The notes beneath the pieces were generated by a model. The model saw only the letters and a list, made by a program, of their open reading frames with translations. It did not search any database and was not told the origin of the DNA. DNA of 37,429 bases from Flavobacteriales bacterium (GTDB lineage Bacteria > Bacteroidota > Bacteroidia > NS11-12g > UBA955), in the NCBI GenBank assembly GCA_947487055.1, contig CANKVN010000013.1, positions 1 to 37,429 of the forward strand, written 5' to 3'. The stretch's first letter is position 1. The number at the start of each line of letters is the position of its first letter. This document shows, in pieces, positions 1 to 7,958 of this stretch. The position numbers were made by a program, and so were the translations under genes.

Positions 1-63
1 TTCCCAAAAGAAGAAACCAGCATGAACAACGTTTCTTCCTAGGTTGGCTATTTTCACGAAGGA

Positions 64-1305
64 TTGCCCCATGGCAAAGGAGAAATGACAAGGCGCTTTT
101 CCAGTGGCGAAACGGATATGACGGAATGGACCTATACCGGAGAATGGGTTAACGGGAACAAACAAGGCCAGGGTAAAGAAGTAACTGAGTTCATGATTGG
201 TTTTGAAACCTATGAGGGCCTGTGGTCCAATGGCATGAAGCAAGGCAAAGGGAAACTTATTTCCAGTGGTGAAGGTTATGAATCAACCACCACCGGCACC
301 TGGAATGAAGATAAAATGGTGGGTTATGGCGAGTCCTTATCAGAATTCATAAACCCCGAGGATGGCTCAGTGGAGAGATCAACGTACAAAGGACAATTTG
401 CCAACGATTCAAGAAATGGTCAGGGTACGGAGGTGTCCAGTACCGGAACCTACACCGGAAACTGGACAGATGGTTCAAAAAATGGTTTGGGCAAAATGGT
501 TTACAAGGACGGAAGAATATACGAGGGTCAATGGGCGGGTTTGCCAAATGGCGATGGAACATTGATTCTGGCGAATAAATCGGTCCAGAAGGGTAAGTTT
601 ATCAACGGAGAATTCCAAAAGCCTTTTGTTGCTAGGCAGGCAGTGATAGGAAGCCAGGTTTGGATGGCGGAGAACCTAACCGTAACCAAGTTTAGAAACG
701 GCGACGATATTCCGGAAGTAACAACAAAAGATGAATGGTACAACTATGCAGCTGAAGGTAAACCTGCATTTTGTTATGTAAACAATGATCCCGCTAACAA
801 AGCACAGTATGGTATTTTGTATAATTACTATGCCATGGCCGATAAAAGGGGGTTAGCCCCTGAGGGTTGGCGTATTCCAAGCCATGTAGATTTCCAGAAT
901 TTACAGGTACAGTTAGAGGTTAATATCAAAAACCTGGAACAGAAAATTCAAACCAAAAGGGCCGAAGGAATTGATGTATACGATTTGAACAAACAGCTGG
1001 AAAAAATGAAAAAAGAATGTTCTATTGAGTTGGCTGGAAGCAAACTAAAAGCACGCAGTGGTTGGAAGAATTGCCAAGGTTCGGATGTTTATGGATTCGC
1101 AGCAAGACCCACAGCCACGCGCGATGATTTGGGGCGATTTAGCCTACCTAATGAATTCACGGAGACGGCTCAATTCTGGACCAATAGTTATATGACGAAT
1201 GATAATACAATGGGAGTGTCATATGAAATTAGTTGGAGAGGGGCCTTGGACCAGGTTTCATTTACCCGAAAAATTGAAGGTCTGCCTGTTCGTTGCATCA
1301 AGTAA
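64..1305 (+). CDS. MORN-repeat protein with C-terminal FISUMP-like domain (5' end uncertain)
   Basis: The N-terminal ~185 residues are MORN-type repeats, with recurring Y-x-G-x-W/F-x-N/D-G-x-x-x-G-x-G units such as YTGEWVNGNKQGQG and YEGQWAGLPNGDG. From about residue 190 the sequence matches the Fibrobacter succinogenes major paralogous (FISUMP) domain: IGSQVWMAENL, then YNYYA, then EGWRIPSH, ending GLPVRCIK. A highly charged helical stretch (about residues 280-325) sits inside this domain where the family is usually compact. MORN repeats bind lipids or proteins; FISUMP domains are common in secreted Bacteroidota and Fibrobacter proteins and have no firm function. The TTG at 64 falls inside a MORN unit that continues 5' (VGYFHEG) to an in-frame TAG at 40-42. 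The real gene therefore probably begins outside the window and is interrupted by a stop, a frameshift or a sequence error. No signal peptide is visible on this fragment. Confidence 0.7.
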   Translation: MPHGKGEMTRRFSSGETDMTEWTYTGEWVNGNKQGQGKEVTEFMIGFETYEGLWSNGMKQGKGKLISSGEGYESTTTGTWNEDKMVGYGESLSEFINPEDGSVERSTYKGQFANDSRNGQGTEVSSTGTYTGNWTDGSKNGLGKMVYKDGRIYEGQWAGLPNGDGTLILANKSVQKGKFINGEFQKPFVARQAVIGSQVWMAENLTVTKFRNGDDIPEVTTKDEWYNYAAEGKPAFCYVNNDPANKAQYGILYNYYAMADKRGLAPEGWRIPSHVDFQNLQVQLEVNIKNLEQKIQTKRAEGIDVYDLNKQLEKMKKECSIELAGSKLKARSGWKNCQGSDVYGFAARPTATRDDLGRFSLPNEFTETAQFWTNSYMTNDNTMGVSYEISWRGALDQVSFTRKIEGLPVRCIK

Positions 1306-1335
1306 TGTTTTGGTGGCAAATACCAGTAAACATTA
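1303..1335 (+). other. Intergenic stem-loop after the MORN/FISUMP gene
   Basis: TAATGTTT (1303-1310, including the stop codon) followed by TGGT (1311-1314) pairs with ACCA (1322-1325) and AAACATTA (1328-1335). This gives 12 paired positions, a 2-nt bulge and a 7-nt loop. No T-tract follows, so it is not a classical intrinsic terminator. It ends 6 nt before the next start codon and could attenuate or protect the transcript; this is inference. Confidence 0.4.
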
Positions 1336-1341
1336 CCAGGA

Positions 1342-1989
1342 ATGTTAATAACCCTAATCAGGCAATTGTTTTACCATTTAAAGGTAGCTTTGACCTGGTT
1401 GGGAGCAACTTCCTATGGCATTAGACGCGGCTATATCCATAGAAAAAGCGTCATTGCTTTTGATGATATTGGCAACCAAGACGAATATCAGCGCGAGGTC
1501 TACATTTTTGCAGCCGATTACATTAAGGAACACAACATCACAGCTGTTTTGGATGTTGGTTGTGGTTCAGCCTATAAACTCCGTAAATACCTGTTTGACG
1601 TTGTAAAAGCAGGGGTGGAGCCGGATACCAGCAACCTGAAGCATCAATTTCCCGGGGAAACCTGGTTCGCGTTTTTAGATTCCGCTTGGAAGCAATTTCC
1701 CGCCCAACTTATCATCTGCGCCGATGTGATTGAACACGTTCCCAACCCGGATGCCTTCATAGCCGATTTACTTGCGCATCAGCATGCGCAGTACTTCATT
1801 TTCAGCACCCCGGACCGTAACCTTGATAATTCGCCCTGGAAATATGGTCCACCCAACAATGAGTCGCATTATCGCGAATGGACGTTTGAAGAATTTGAGG
1901 CATACCTGGGTAAATACGTTCATGTATTGCATCACGAAATCAGCAATGTAGAACAGCGCACGCAATTGGTAGTGGCCAAACGCCGCTAA
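1342..1989 (+). CDS. Class I SAM-dependent methyltransferase
   Basis: A 215-residue protein with the Rossmann-fold methyltransferase signature VLDVGCGSA (about residues 69-77), the SAM-binding glycine loop. A motif II-like acidic position follows (VEPD), and motif IV-like ICADVIEHVPNP lies near residue 125, as in the Methyltransf_11/23 families. The late FSTPDRN segment and EWTFEEFEAYL resemble methyltransferases encoded near glycan or surface-polymer genes. The substrate cannot be inferred. It follows the MORN gene by 36 bp on the same strand. Its stop codon directly abuts the stop codon of the convergent adaptor gene, with no room for a dedicated terminator. The first ~25 residues are hydrophobic/basic (LFYHLKVALTWLGATSYG) and may be an amphipathic membrane-contacting helix. 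Confidence 0.8.
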   Translation: MLITLIRQLFYHLKVALTWLGATSYGIRRGYIHRKSVIAFDDIGNQDEYQREVYIFAADYIKEHNITAVLDVGCGSAYKLRKYLFDVVKAGVEPDTSNLKHQFPGETWFAFLDSAWKQFPAQLIICADVIEHVPNPDAFIADLLAHQHAQYFIFSTPDRNLDNSPWKYGPPNNESHYREWTFEEFEAYLGKYVHVLHHEISNVEQRTQLVVAKRR

Positions 1990-3300
1990 TTACTTCTTCT
2001 CGTAAACCTTGTCTTTGTCGGTTTTTTTCACCTTGTCGCCATCAAACAGCGTTTTTGCAATGGCAATGCCCGGGGCAGATACCACTTCATCGCCTGCTTT
2101 CAATCCATCGGTGATTTCAAAATAATCCAGATCCTGTAGGCCTGTTTTTACCTTCGCCGATTTCAAAACACCGTTGTTGTAGAGTAGCACCCACGTGCCT
2201 TTCTCTTCTTTTTTGTCGGTGTTGTTTTCCACTTTGTCTGCTTTCAGGTTCTTTTTTATGGGATTGCGGGTGGTAACGGCAGATATGGGAACACACAATG
2301 CATTTTTCTTGGAAACGGTTTTGATGTCCACAGTGGCGGTCATCCCGGGACGAAACGGCTGATTGCGGCCCACGCCTAAATCCGCATAGCTTTCGGGCAG
2401 AATCCTCACTTTTACAACGAAGTTGGTTACCTGGTCGGTAAGCAGTTGGGTAGCATTGAATTTGGCGCTGTTGGCGATTTGGGTTACCAATCCCCTGAAA
2501 ACCCTGTCCGGATAAGCGTCTACCTTAATATCAGCACTGTCGCCATTTTTGATGCGCACAATATCGTTCTCATTCACATTCACCTCCACTTCCATGATGT
2601 TCAGGTTGCTGATGCGCATGATTTCGGTTCCGGCCATTTGAGCCGTTCCAACCACACGCTCGCCTTTTTCACTGTTCATTTGGGTTACAATGCCGCTGGC
2701 CGGTGCAAATATGGAGGTTCTTCCAAGGTTCCGTCGACCTTCCTCCAGCCTTGCTGCTGCACTGGCTGCAGTGAATTTGGCCGCAAGCGCGCTTTTGTCG
2801 GCGGATACCACATCGGCTTTTGAAATCTCGTACTGCAAACGTGCCTGGTCCCATTCCTGCTCACTAATTACGCGCTGATCGTGCAATTGTTTTTGCCTTT
2901 TGTAGTTTGCTTCTGCCTGCAAATAGGAAGCTGAAGCCCGGGATTTTTGCGCTTCGCTGCCGGCAATGCCTGCCCGCGCATTATCCAGGTTGGCCGATAA
3001 TTGGCTGATGGTGGTTTCGTATAGTTCGGGATTGATCCTCAAAAGCAGTTGACCTTGCCTTACGCTGTCGCCTTCCTTTACCGCCATGTCAATAATTTCT
3101 CCGCTCACATCCGCACTGATTTTGACTTCGCTTTCCGGCTGGATTTTACCGCTCACACTCACTATTTCCGTTATGGTGCGGCTAAAGGCTTTGTCCGTGG
3201 CTACCCGAACTTCATTGTTTCTGTTGCTGAATACAGCTACCAGTAATAATATCAGCACCACGGTGCCTATTGCAATCCATAGAATTTTCTTTTTCTTCAT
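1990..3300 (-). CDS. Efflux periplasmic adaptor (MacA/HlyD family)
   Basis: A 436-residue membrane-fusion protein. Residues ~5-24 form an N-terminal anchor (ILWIAIGTVVLILLLVAVFS). The first half of a biotinyl-lipoyl domain follows (VSGEIIDMAVKEGDSVRQGQ), then a long alpha-helical hairpin of about residues 90-200 rich in A, E, Q and K. The lipoyl second half comes next (IFAPASGIVTQM), then beta-barrel and membrane-proximal domains with RPGMTATVDIKT. The adaptor links an inner-membrane transporter to a TolC channel in tripartite efflux. It lies 2 bp downstream of the TolC-type gene and is surely co-transcribed with it. The expected partner, a MacB-type ABC or RND pump, is not next to it: the following gene is a convergent methyltransferase. 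It may therefore work with a pump encoded elsewhere. The subfamily call (MacA-like) is moderately sure. Confidence 0.9.
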   Translation of the reverse strand: MKKKKILWIAIGTVVLILLLVAVFSNRNNEVRVATDKAFSRTITEIVSVSGKIQPESEVKISADVSGEIIDMAVKEGDSVRQGQLLLRINPELYETTISQLSANLDNARAGIAGSEAQKSRASASYLQAEANYKRQKQLHDQRVISEQEWDQARLQYEISKADVVSADKSALAAKFTAASAAARLEEGRRNLGRTSIFAPASGIVTQMNSEKGERVVGTAQMAGTEIMRISNLNIMEVEVNVNENDIVRIKNGDSADIKVDAYPDRVFRGLVTQIANSAKFNATQLLTDQVTNFVVKVRILPESYADLGVGRNQPFRPGMTATVDIKTVSKKNALCVPISAVTTRNPIKKNLKADKVENNTDKKEEKGTWVLLYNNGVLKSAKVKTGLQDLDYFEITDGLKAGDEVVSAPGIAIAKTLFDGDKVKKTDKDKVYEKK

Positions 3301-3302
3301 GT

Positions 3303-4721
3303 TTAAAGTGTTAACGGTTTTCCAATGTAAAAGTCTAAAACCATTTTCCTGAAAATATATTCATACCGCACGGAGGTCAGGTTCATGCGGGCAGTCGTTT
3401 CGTTGGTTTGAGCCAATTGAAGCTCATAAACGTTGGATTGCCCTGCCTCGAAACGTTTCTGCACAAAATCCACATTTTTTTTCTGCGATTCCGCGGCTTT
3501 TATCGCTGCCCTGTAACGGTCCAGTGCGGCGGTGAAATTGTTATATGCCAGCACGATTTCGTTGTAAAGGTTTTGGCGAGCACGTTCTGCACCCAGTTTG
3601 GCGCGCTCTTCATCCAGGCTGGCGCGCTGTGTCGCGTACCGTCCTTGCAAGCGTCCATACAAAGGCATCGACATATTGAACCCAACGGATTGACCAAAGT
3701 TGTCTTTAATCTGTTTGTTGAAATCAATTGTTTGCAGTGTGTAATTAATGTTAGGAGCTTCCACAATTTCATTGGTGCCCTGCACCCGCCCGATTGGCTC
3801 AAATCCGCTGAAAGTTGTCGCTGAAACCGTTTTGGCATTGCTGGAATAAACAGTACTTAAGTTTCCGCCAACAGAGAGTGTAGGGAAAAGGCTGCCACGA
3901 GCCACTTTCTTTGCAAAAATGGCCGCCTGATAACGGTAAAATGCAGCTTTCACATCAGGGCGCCTGTTTAGGGCACTGTCAAACAATTCCTGCTGCCCGG
4001 AAGGATAATTTTCCGGCCTGTAATCGCCAATGCTCGGTTTTACAATGTCAAAAGCAATTTCCTGCGAAACACGCAACAACAATTTCAGGTTGGATAATGC
4101 CAACAGCTCCTGGTTGGTAACGTTCGTAAGGGTTACCTGGTCATTGGCAAGCTGCGCCTGCAGGTTCAGTACCTGACCTTCATTGACCACGCCGGCAGCA
4201 TAGAGTTTTTCGGTTCGCTCCAGCTGTGCCATGGTGTTTTTAATGGTTTGCTCCGAAGCTGATTTTAATTCCTTAGCCTGAATAACCTGAAGAAACAAAT
4301 TGGCAACATTGAGCGCGGTATTTTGTTCGGTGTTTTTTAAATCGCTTTCTCCGGCAAGCCACAAATATTTGTTTTGTTTTATTCCATTGCGAACCTGCCC
4401 TCCGCCATATAGCAATATGGAACTTTGCAGCTGAAGGTTGTTGCTGCTAACCGTGGTTTGAACGAATTGGTTGGTAAAGCGGTCAATGCTTCTGCCGGAC
4501 TGGTAAAACTGACCGGCATTGAAGGTAGCATCAGGGGTGAGGCTGGTTCGGCTTTGCTGCCAGTTTTGTGCAGCCTGTTTGGCAGAAACCCCGGCAATTT
4601 TTATATCCAGATTGTTGTTTAAGGCCTGTTCAATACATTGGTCTAAAGTCCAGGTACCTGTTTGTGCAGGCAGGTATTGACACACACACCACAAAGCAAT
4701 AAATACTAACCAGGCTCGCAT
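3303..4721 (-). CDS. TolC-family outer-membrane efflux protein
   Basis: About 472 residues. I choose the ATG at 4721 because it gives a clean signal peptide (MRAWLVFIALWCVCQYLPAQ, cleavage after PAQ); an ATG at 4763 would put hydrophilic residues ahead of it. The mature protein starts with TWTLDQCIEQALNNN, the typical first helix of OEP/TolC proteins. It then shows two long heptad-rich helical repeats, the second including LYNEIVLAYNNFTAALDRYRAA. The family's YELQLAQTNETTARMNL segment is near the C-terminus. TolC proteins form trimeric beta-barrel/alpha-barrel exit ducts for drugs, proteins or lipids. It is the first gene of a two-gene unit with the adaptor. A TATTTTCG element, one base from the Bacteroidota -7 consensus, lies at 4727-4734 on the minus strand, only 5 nt from this start. 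Confidence 0.9.
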   Translation of the reverse strand: MRAWLVFIALWCVCQYLPAQTGTWTLDQCIEQALNNNLDIKIAGVSAKQAAQNWQQSRTSLTPDATFNAGQFYQSGRSIDRFTNQFVQTTVSSNNLQLQSSILLYGGGQVRNGIKQNKYLWLAGESDLKNTEQNTALNVANLFLQVIQAKELKSASEQTIKNTMAQLERTEKLYAAGVVNEGQVLNLQAQLANDQVTLTNVTNQELLALSNLKLLLRVSQEIAFDIVKPSIGDYRPENYPSGQQELFDSALNRRPDVKAAFYRYQAAIFAKKVARGSLFPTLSVGGNLSTVYSSNAKTVSATTFSGFEPIGRVQGTNEIVEAPNINYTLQTIDFNKQIKDNFGQSVGFNMSMPLYGRLQGRYATQRASLDEERAKLGAERARQNLYNEIVLAYNNFTAALDRYRAAIKAAESQKKNVDFVQKRFEAGQSNVYELQLAQTNETTARMNLTSVRYEYIFRKMVLDFYIGKPLTL

Positions 4722-4853
4722 TTCTGCGAAAATAAGGATAAACGCATAATTTTGGTAGTGCAAAAGTCATGCTATTCGAAGAACGTTAGATATTGTGGAT
4801 AAAACATGAACAAAATTTATTTTGATGTTTAAATTCTTTCAACAAAAACCAAT

Positions 4854-4861
4854 TACATTTG
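4854..4861 (+). promoter_or_regulatory. Bacteroidota -7 element for the cobalamin riboswitch/btuB operon
   Basis: TACATTTG matches TAnnTTTG exactly and places the transcription start at about 4866, right at the 5' edge of the riboswitch aptamer. No good -33 TTTG is seen at the usual spacing. Confidence 0.5.
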
Positions 4862-4865
4862 CCCT

Positions 4866-5045
4866 GCGTCTGGTTCTCGAAATTCGTTATTGAATCTAGG
4901 GATGAAAAGGGAACTCCGGTGAAATACCGGGACTGTACCCGCAGCTGTAACTCCAGCCTGTAAAGGCATTCGGTAATCTTAGCCACTGTTGTTGATGTCA
5001 ATGGGAAGGCGCCGGTGAAATGGAGAAGTCAGAAGACCTGCCAGG
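4866..5045 (+). promoter_or_regulatory. Cobalamin (adenosylcobalamin-type) riboswitch
   Basis: Conserved cobalamin-aptamer elements appear in the right order. GGGAACTCCGGTGAAATACC spans about 4910-4930 (the A-G-G-G-A-A/G-G-T-G core), CCCGCAGCTGTAA is at 4938-4950, GCCACTG at 4982-4988, GGGAAGGCGCC at ~5002-5012, and the 3' B12 box variant AGTCAGAAGACCTGCC at 5027-5042. The aptamer binds cobalamin and represses downstream uptake genes when the vitamin is plentiful. The expression platform probably lies between 5046 and the receptor start. That stretch holds short pairings (for example CGCTTT with AAAGCG near 5060-5083 and GGAG with CTCC near 5094-5104), so control may be translational. The aptamer call is firm; the mechanism is inference. 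Confidence 0.93.
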
Positions 5046-5142
5046 AGCAACACAACATTTGCCGCTTTCGGGAAAAAAAAGCGCAATGAATCTGGAGGGT
5101 CTCCCGGCTCATGCTGTTTTTCCGCCTGTGGCATGCAAAACC

Positions 5143-6975
5143 ATGACAGGTTTAACCATTTGCATATCGCTATTTTCAGCCGCGTCGGATTCTTGTCCGG
5201 CCACCGATACTGCATTTGTACTGGGCCGAAGGTGGGAGCAAGCAGCTGTGGGTAAGCATTCACTTGTTTTTCAAAATAAAGGTTTTCAGCGCAATCTGGG
5301 TGGCGAACTGGCTGCTGCAGGGATCTGCATTCGCCAATATGGCATTTCCGGACTTTCAGGAATCAGCCGCCGTGGTGCCGATCCTTCCCAGATTCAGGTT
5401 TTGTGGAATGGTATTGCGTTAAACAGCCCGATGCTCGGAATGGCCGATCTAACCCTGTTGACGGGAGCAAATACAGGTGAAATAACCCTTACCGAAGGTG
5501 GCAGCAGCTCCTTCTATGGTAGCGGAAGCGTTGGTGGAACACTGGCAATTAACCAGTTGCCCCCGGAAAATGCTGGATTCAAAGCCTCATTGTCAGCTCA
5601 ACGAGGCAGTTATGGCCTTCGCAGTTTTTCCGGCAATGCAGCCCTGGCTTCAGGTAGGGCATATTTCAACTGCAGGGCAGCTTTATCACAGGCCGAAAAC
5701 AACTTTGTGTATGCGCTCAATCCGGGGGAGAAACCCCGCTTTACCATGAGTAATGCTTCCACATCGTCTTTTGTTTCAGCCATCAGCGCAGGTTTTAACC
5801 ACAGGAAATGGGAAACGGTTTTGAATGCGGAATGGCAGACCAACCACCGCGCACTTGGAACACCGGCAGGCGGTGGCGCTGGCCTGGGAACGCAGTCAGA
5901 TGCAAATACAAGGCTGGTTTTGTCTACGGTATATAATGCTAAATCGTGGAAATGGGTTCAGCGTGCAGGGTTTATAAGCGATATTATTGCCTTTCAGCAT
6001 CTTGCATATCCAAGTCCTGATACCAGCATTTCAAACAATCGTCAATTGCAGCAGGAATGGCATTTTCCCTGGTTCAAAGCGCAGTTTATTATTGGAAATG
6101 ATCTTAGCTGGCAAAGCGGTAAAACAAAAAATTACCGTCAGGATTATGAAAGGATTTTTCCGGCGCAGTTTATAAACGTTACCAAACGGATCTCCCGTCA
6201 CTTGCTTGCAGCAGGTTTTCGCTGGGAATGGCGCGAAAAAATTCCGGTTGCATCCTTGTCTTCCGAACATGGCCTGGGCGGTTCCTGGACGCTAAAATCA
6301 AGCTTTAGCAACAGTTTCAGACGCCCAACTTTCAACGATTTGTATTGGGCCGAAGGCGGAAACAGCGCTCTTAAAGCAGAGCAAGGCGGCAATGCGGAAT
6401 TTGGCATTCATGCCAAAAAACAGTTCGCCAAAACCCAATGGAAAGCTGCGTTTACAGGGTGGTTGCGGTATCTGATAAATCCCATTATATGGCTTCCGCA
6501 AAATAACCTGTGGCGTGCTTCCAATATGGAGCGTGGCGATTACAAAGGGGTTCAGGTATTTGCATCCGTTTCTAAAACATTGGGTCAAACAAACTGGGAG
6601 TTATATACTTCCGCCGAATATACACATGCTGTTATGCAAGACGCTGCCAGGCAGTATCAGGGTATTTTTATTCCCGCAATTACCGGCGCTTGCCGATTGA
6701 GCATGCGTTTCAAAGGATGGAGTGCTCAGGCAGCTGTTAATGGCCAAAGTGCCCGTTTTATGAGCACCGATAACCAATATTCCTTGCCGGGATATGCGTT
6801 GGTTTCCATGCATGCCGGTAAGGAATTGTTTTTCAATAAATCAGGTTTGGATATTCAATTTGGAGGTGATAACCTGTTGAATGCCGTTTACCAGGTAATG
6901 CCCGGAAGGCCAATGCCGTTGAGGAACATCTGGGTTAAAATTAATATTCAAATATCAAAAAAAAATAAAATATGA
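5143..6975 (+). CDS. btuB: BtuB-like TonB-dependent cobalamin receptor
   Basis: An outer-membrane TonB-dependent receptor of about 610 residues. The plug domain carries ISGLSGISRRGADPSQIQVLWNGI and GGSSSFYGSGSVGGTL, which match plug motifs; the barrel ends with GGDNLLNAVYQVMPGRPMP, typical of BtuB-like and siderophore receptors. There is no N-terminal CarboxypepD_reg-like domain, unlike SusC proteins. The cobalamin riboswitch immediately upstream assigns the substrate. The frame is open from 5020, but an ATG there lies inside the aptamer. The ATG at 5143 gives a short hydrophobic leader (MTGLTICISLFSAASDS); an ATG at 5086 is the alternative. The gene overlaps the next by ATGA (4 bp), so the three uptake genes are translationally coupled. 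Cobalamin is bound outside and moved to the periplasm using TonB energy. Confidence 0.88.
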   Translation: MTGLTICISLFSAASDSCPATDTAFVLGRRWEQAAVGKHSLVFQNKGFQRNLGGELAAAGICIRQYGISGLSGISRRGADPSQIQVLWNGIALNSPMLGMADLTLLTGANTGEITLTEGGSSSFYGSGSVGGTLAINQLPPENAGFKASLSAQRGSYGLRSFSGNAALASGRAYFNCRAALSQAENNFVYALNPGEKPRFTMSNASTSSFVSAISAGFNHRKWETVLNAEWQTNHRALGTPAGGGAGLGTQSDANTRLVLSTVYNAKSWKWVQRAGFISDIIAFQHLAYPSPDTSISNNRQLQQEWHFPWFKAQFIIGNDLSWQSGKTKNYRQDYERIFPAQFINVTKRISRHLLAAGFRWEWREKIPVASLSSEHGLGGSWTLKSSFSNSFRRPTFNDLYWAEGGNSALKAEQGGNAEFGIHAKKQFAKTQWKAAFTGWLRYLINPIIWLPQNNLWRASNMERGDYKGVQVFASVSKTLGQTNWELYTSAEYTHAVMQDAARQYQGIFIPAITGACRLSMRFKGWSAQAAVNGQSARFMSTDNQYSLPGYALVSMHAGKELFFNKSGLDIQFGGDNLLNAVYQVMPGRPMPLRNIWVKINIQISKKNKI

Positions 6976-7958
6976 AAAAAGTTAGAAAATTCGCTGTCAT
7001 AATGCTGTTCGGTAGCATACTTTCCTCTAATGCACAGGTTACGGAAGGTTTTGAAAATGCCATGTTCGATACCGTAAAATTACTGAATGGAAGTGATGGT
7101 GGCCGATTTCATTACTTAAACACCGGTGAAATGACCTTTCCGGTAAGCTGGGATACTGCTTACAAATACTGGGCAAGTGGCTGGGCAATGTCTAAGATAA
7201 TCAATAACAAGGTAGAACCATCCAACTATGCAGAACATTTGTATAGCGCAGCACCTGGCTATGGTGTGGAAAATGGCAATAAGGGTAAAACTTTTATGGT
7301 TGGGCAAAATGGAAGTTTTTTTAATTTACAAAGAAAAGCCCCGGGCGATTTCCCACTGAAAGGTTTTTACGTGAGTAATTCGACCTATGCCTATAACAGC
7401 ATGAAGTTAGGCGATTTTGTTGGCAAAAAGTTTGGAGGTAAAACGGGTAAAGATGAAGATTCTTTTGTACTCATAATTCGATGTTACAAAAAGAGCAGGC
7501 AGATAGACAGTCAGCGTGTGATACTGGCAGATTTTAGGTTTACAGATTCTGCAAAAGACTATATTCTTAATCAGTGGAAGTTTATAACCATTAAAGATGC
7601 CTTTACCGATAGTTTGGCTTTTGAACTGGTTAGCTCTGATGTAGGTCAGTTTGGCATGAATACCCCGGCTTTCTTTGTGCTTGATGGTGTGGAGTTTTTG
7701 GGCTTCAATTCGGTTAGGAATGCGCATGATTTATTCAGTTTATTTCCGGTTCCTGCTAACGATGTATTAAATGTTAAATCAATATCTCCGTTGGTTTCTG
7801 TAAAGGTTTTGGATTATGCCGGTCAGGTTAAATATGCTGCGAGTCTCAATGGATTTACAGGATTTATTCCGACAAATCAGCTACCTCAGGGCTATTATAT
7901 AGTTCAAGTCAACTCCCTTGCAGGCAAATACTCAAGTACAATACAGATAACAAGATAA
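6972..7958 (+). CDS. DUF4465-type protein with T9SS sorting domain, cobalamin-uptake operon
   Basis: A 328-residue protein with a signal peptide (MKKVRKFAVIMLFGSILSSNAQ). Its body resembles DUF4465 proteins, with a WDTAYKYWASGWAMSK-like segment and a late FFVLDGVEFLGFNS strand. Residues ~255-328 form a type A type-IX-secretion C-terminal domain: LFSLFPVPANDVLNVKS, then VKVLDYAGQVKYA, then LPQGYYIVQV and a final ITR. The protein should therefore cross the outer membrane by T9SS and be surface-attached or released. From memory, DUF4465 genes recur beside B12 receptors in Bacteroidota, where surface cobamide-binding proteins (BtuG and BtuH types) help the receptor; a similar capture role here is inference. 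It overlaps btuB by 4 bp and the next gene by 1 bp (TAATG). Confidence 0.8.
   Translation: MKKVRKFAVIMLFGSILSSNAQVTEGFENAMFDTVKLLNGSDGGRFHYLNTGEMTFPVSWDTAYKYWASGWAMSKIINNKVEPSNYAEHLYSAAPGYGVENGNKGKTFMVGQNGSFFNLQRKAPGDFPLKGFYVSNSTYAYNSMKLGDFVGKKFGGKTGKDEDSFVLIIRCYKKSRQIDSQRVILADFRFTDSAKDYILNQWKFITIKDAFTDSLAFELVSSDVGQFGMNTPAFFVLDGVEFLGFNSVRNAHDLFSLFPVPANDVLNVKSISPLVSVKVLDYAGQVKYAASLNGFTGFIPTNQLPQGYYIVQVNSLAGKYSSTIQITR

Noticed and set aside
2446-2823. Plus-strand 125-codon frame opposite the adaptor gene
   Set aside because: Antisense shadow of a gene with clear HlyD/MacA motifs; His-rich composition typical of shadows.
5020-5142. Extended N-terminus of the cobalamin receptor starting with MEKSEDL
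   Set aside because: This segment is riboswitch aptamer RNA (B12 box) and gives a hydrophilic leader before the signal-like stretch.
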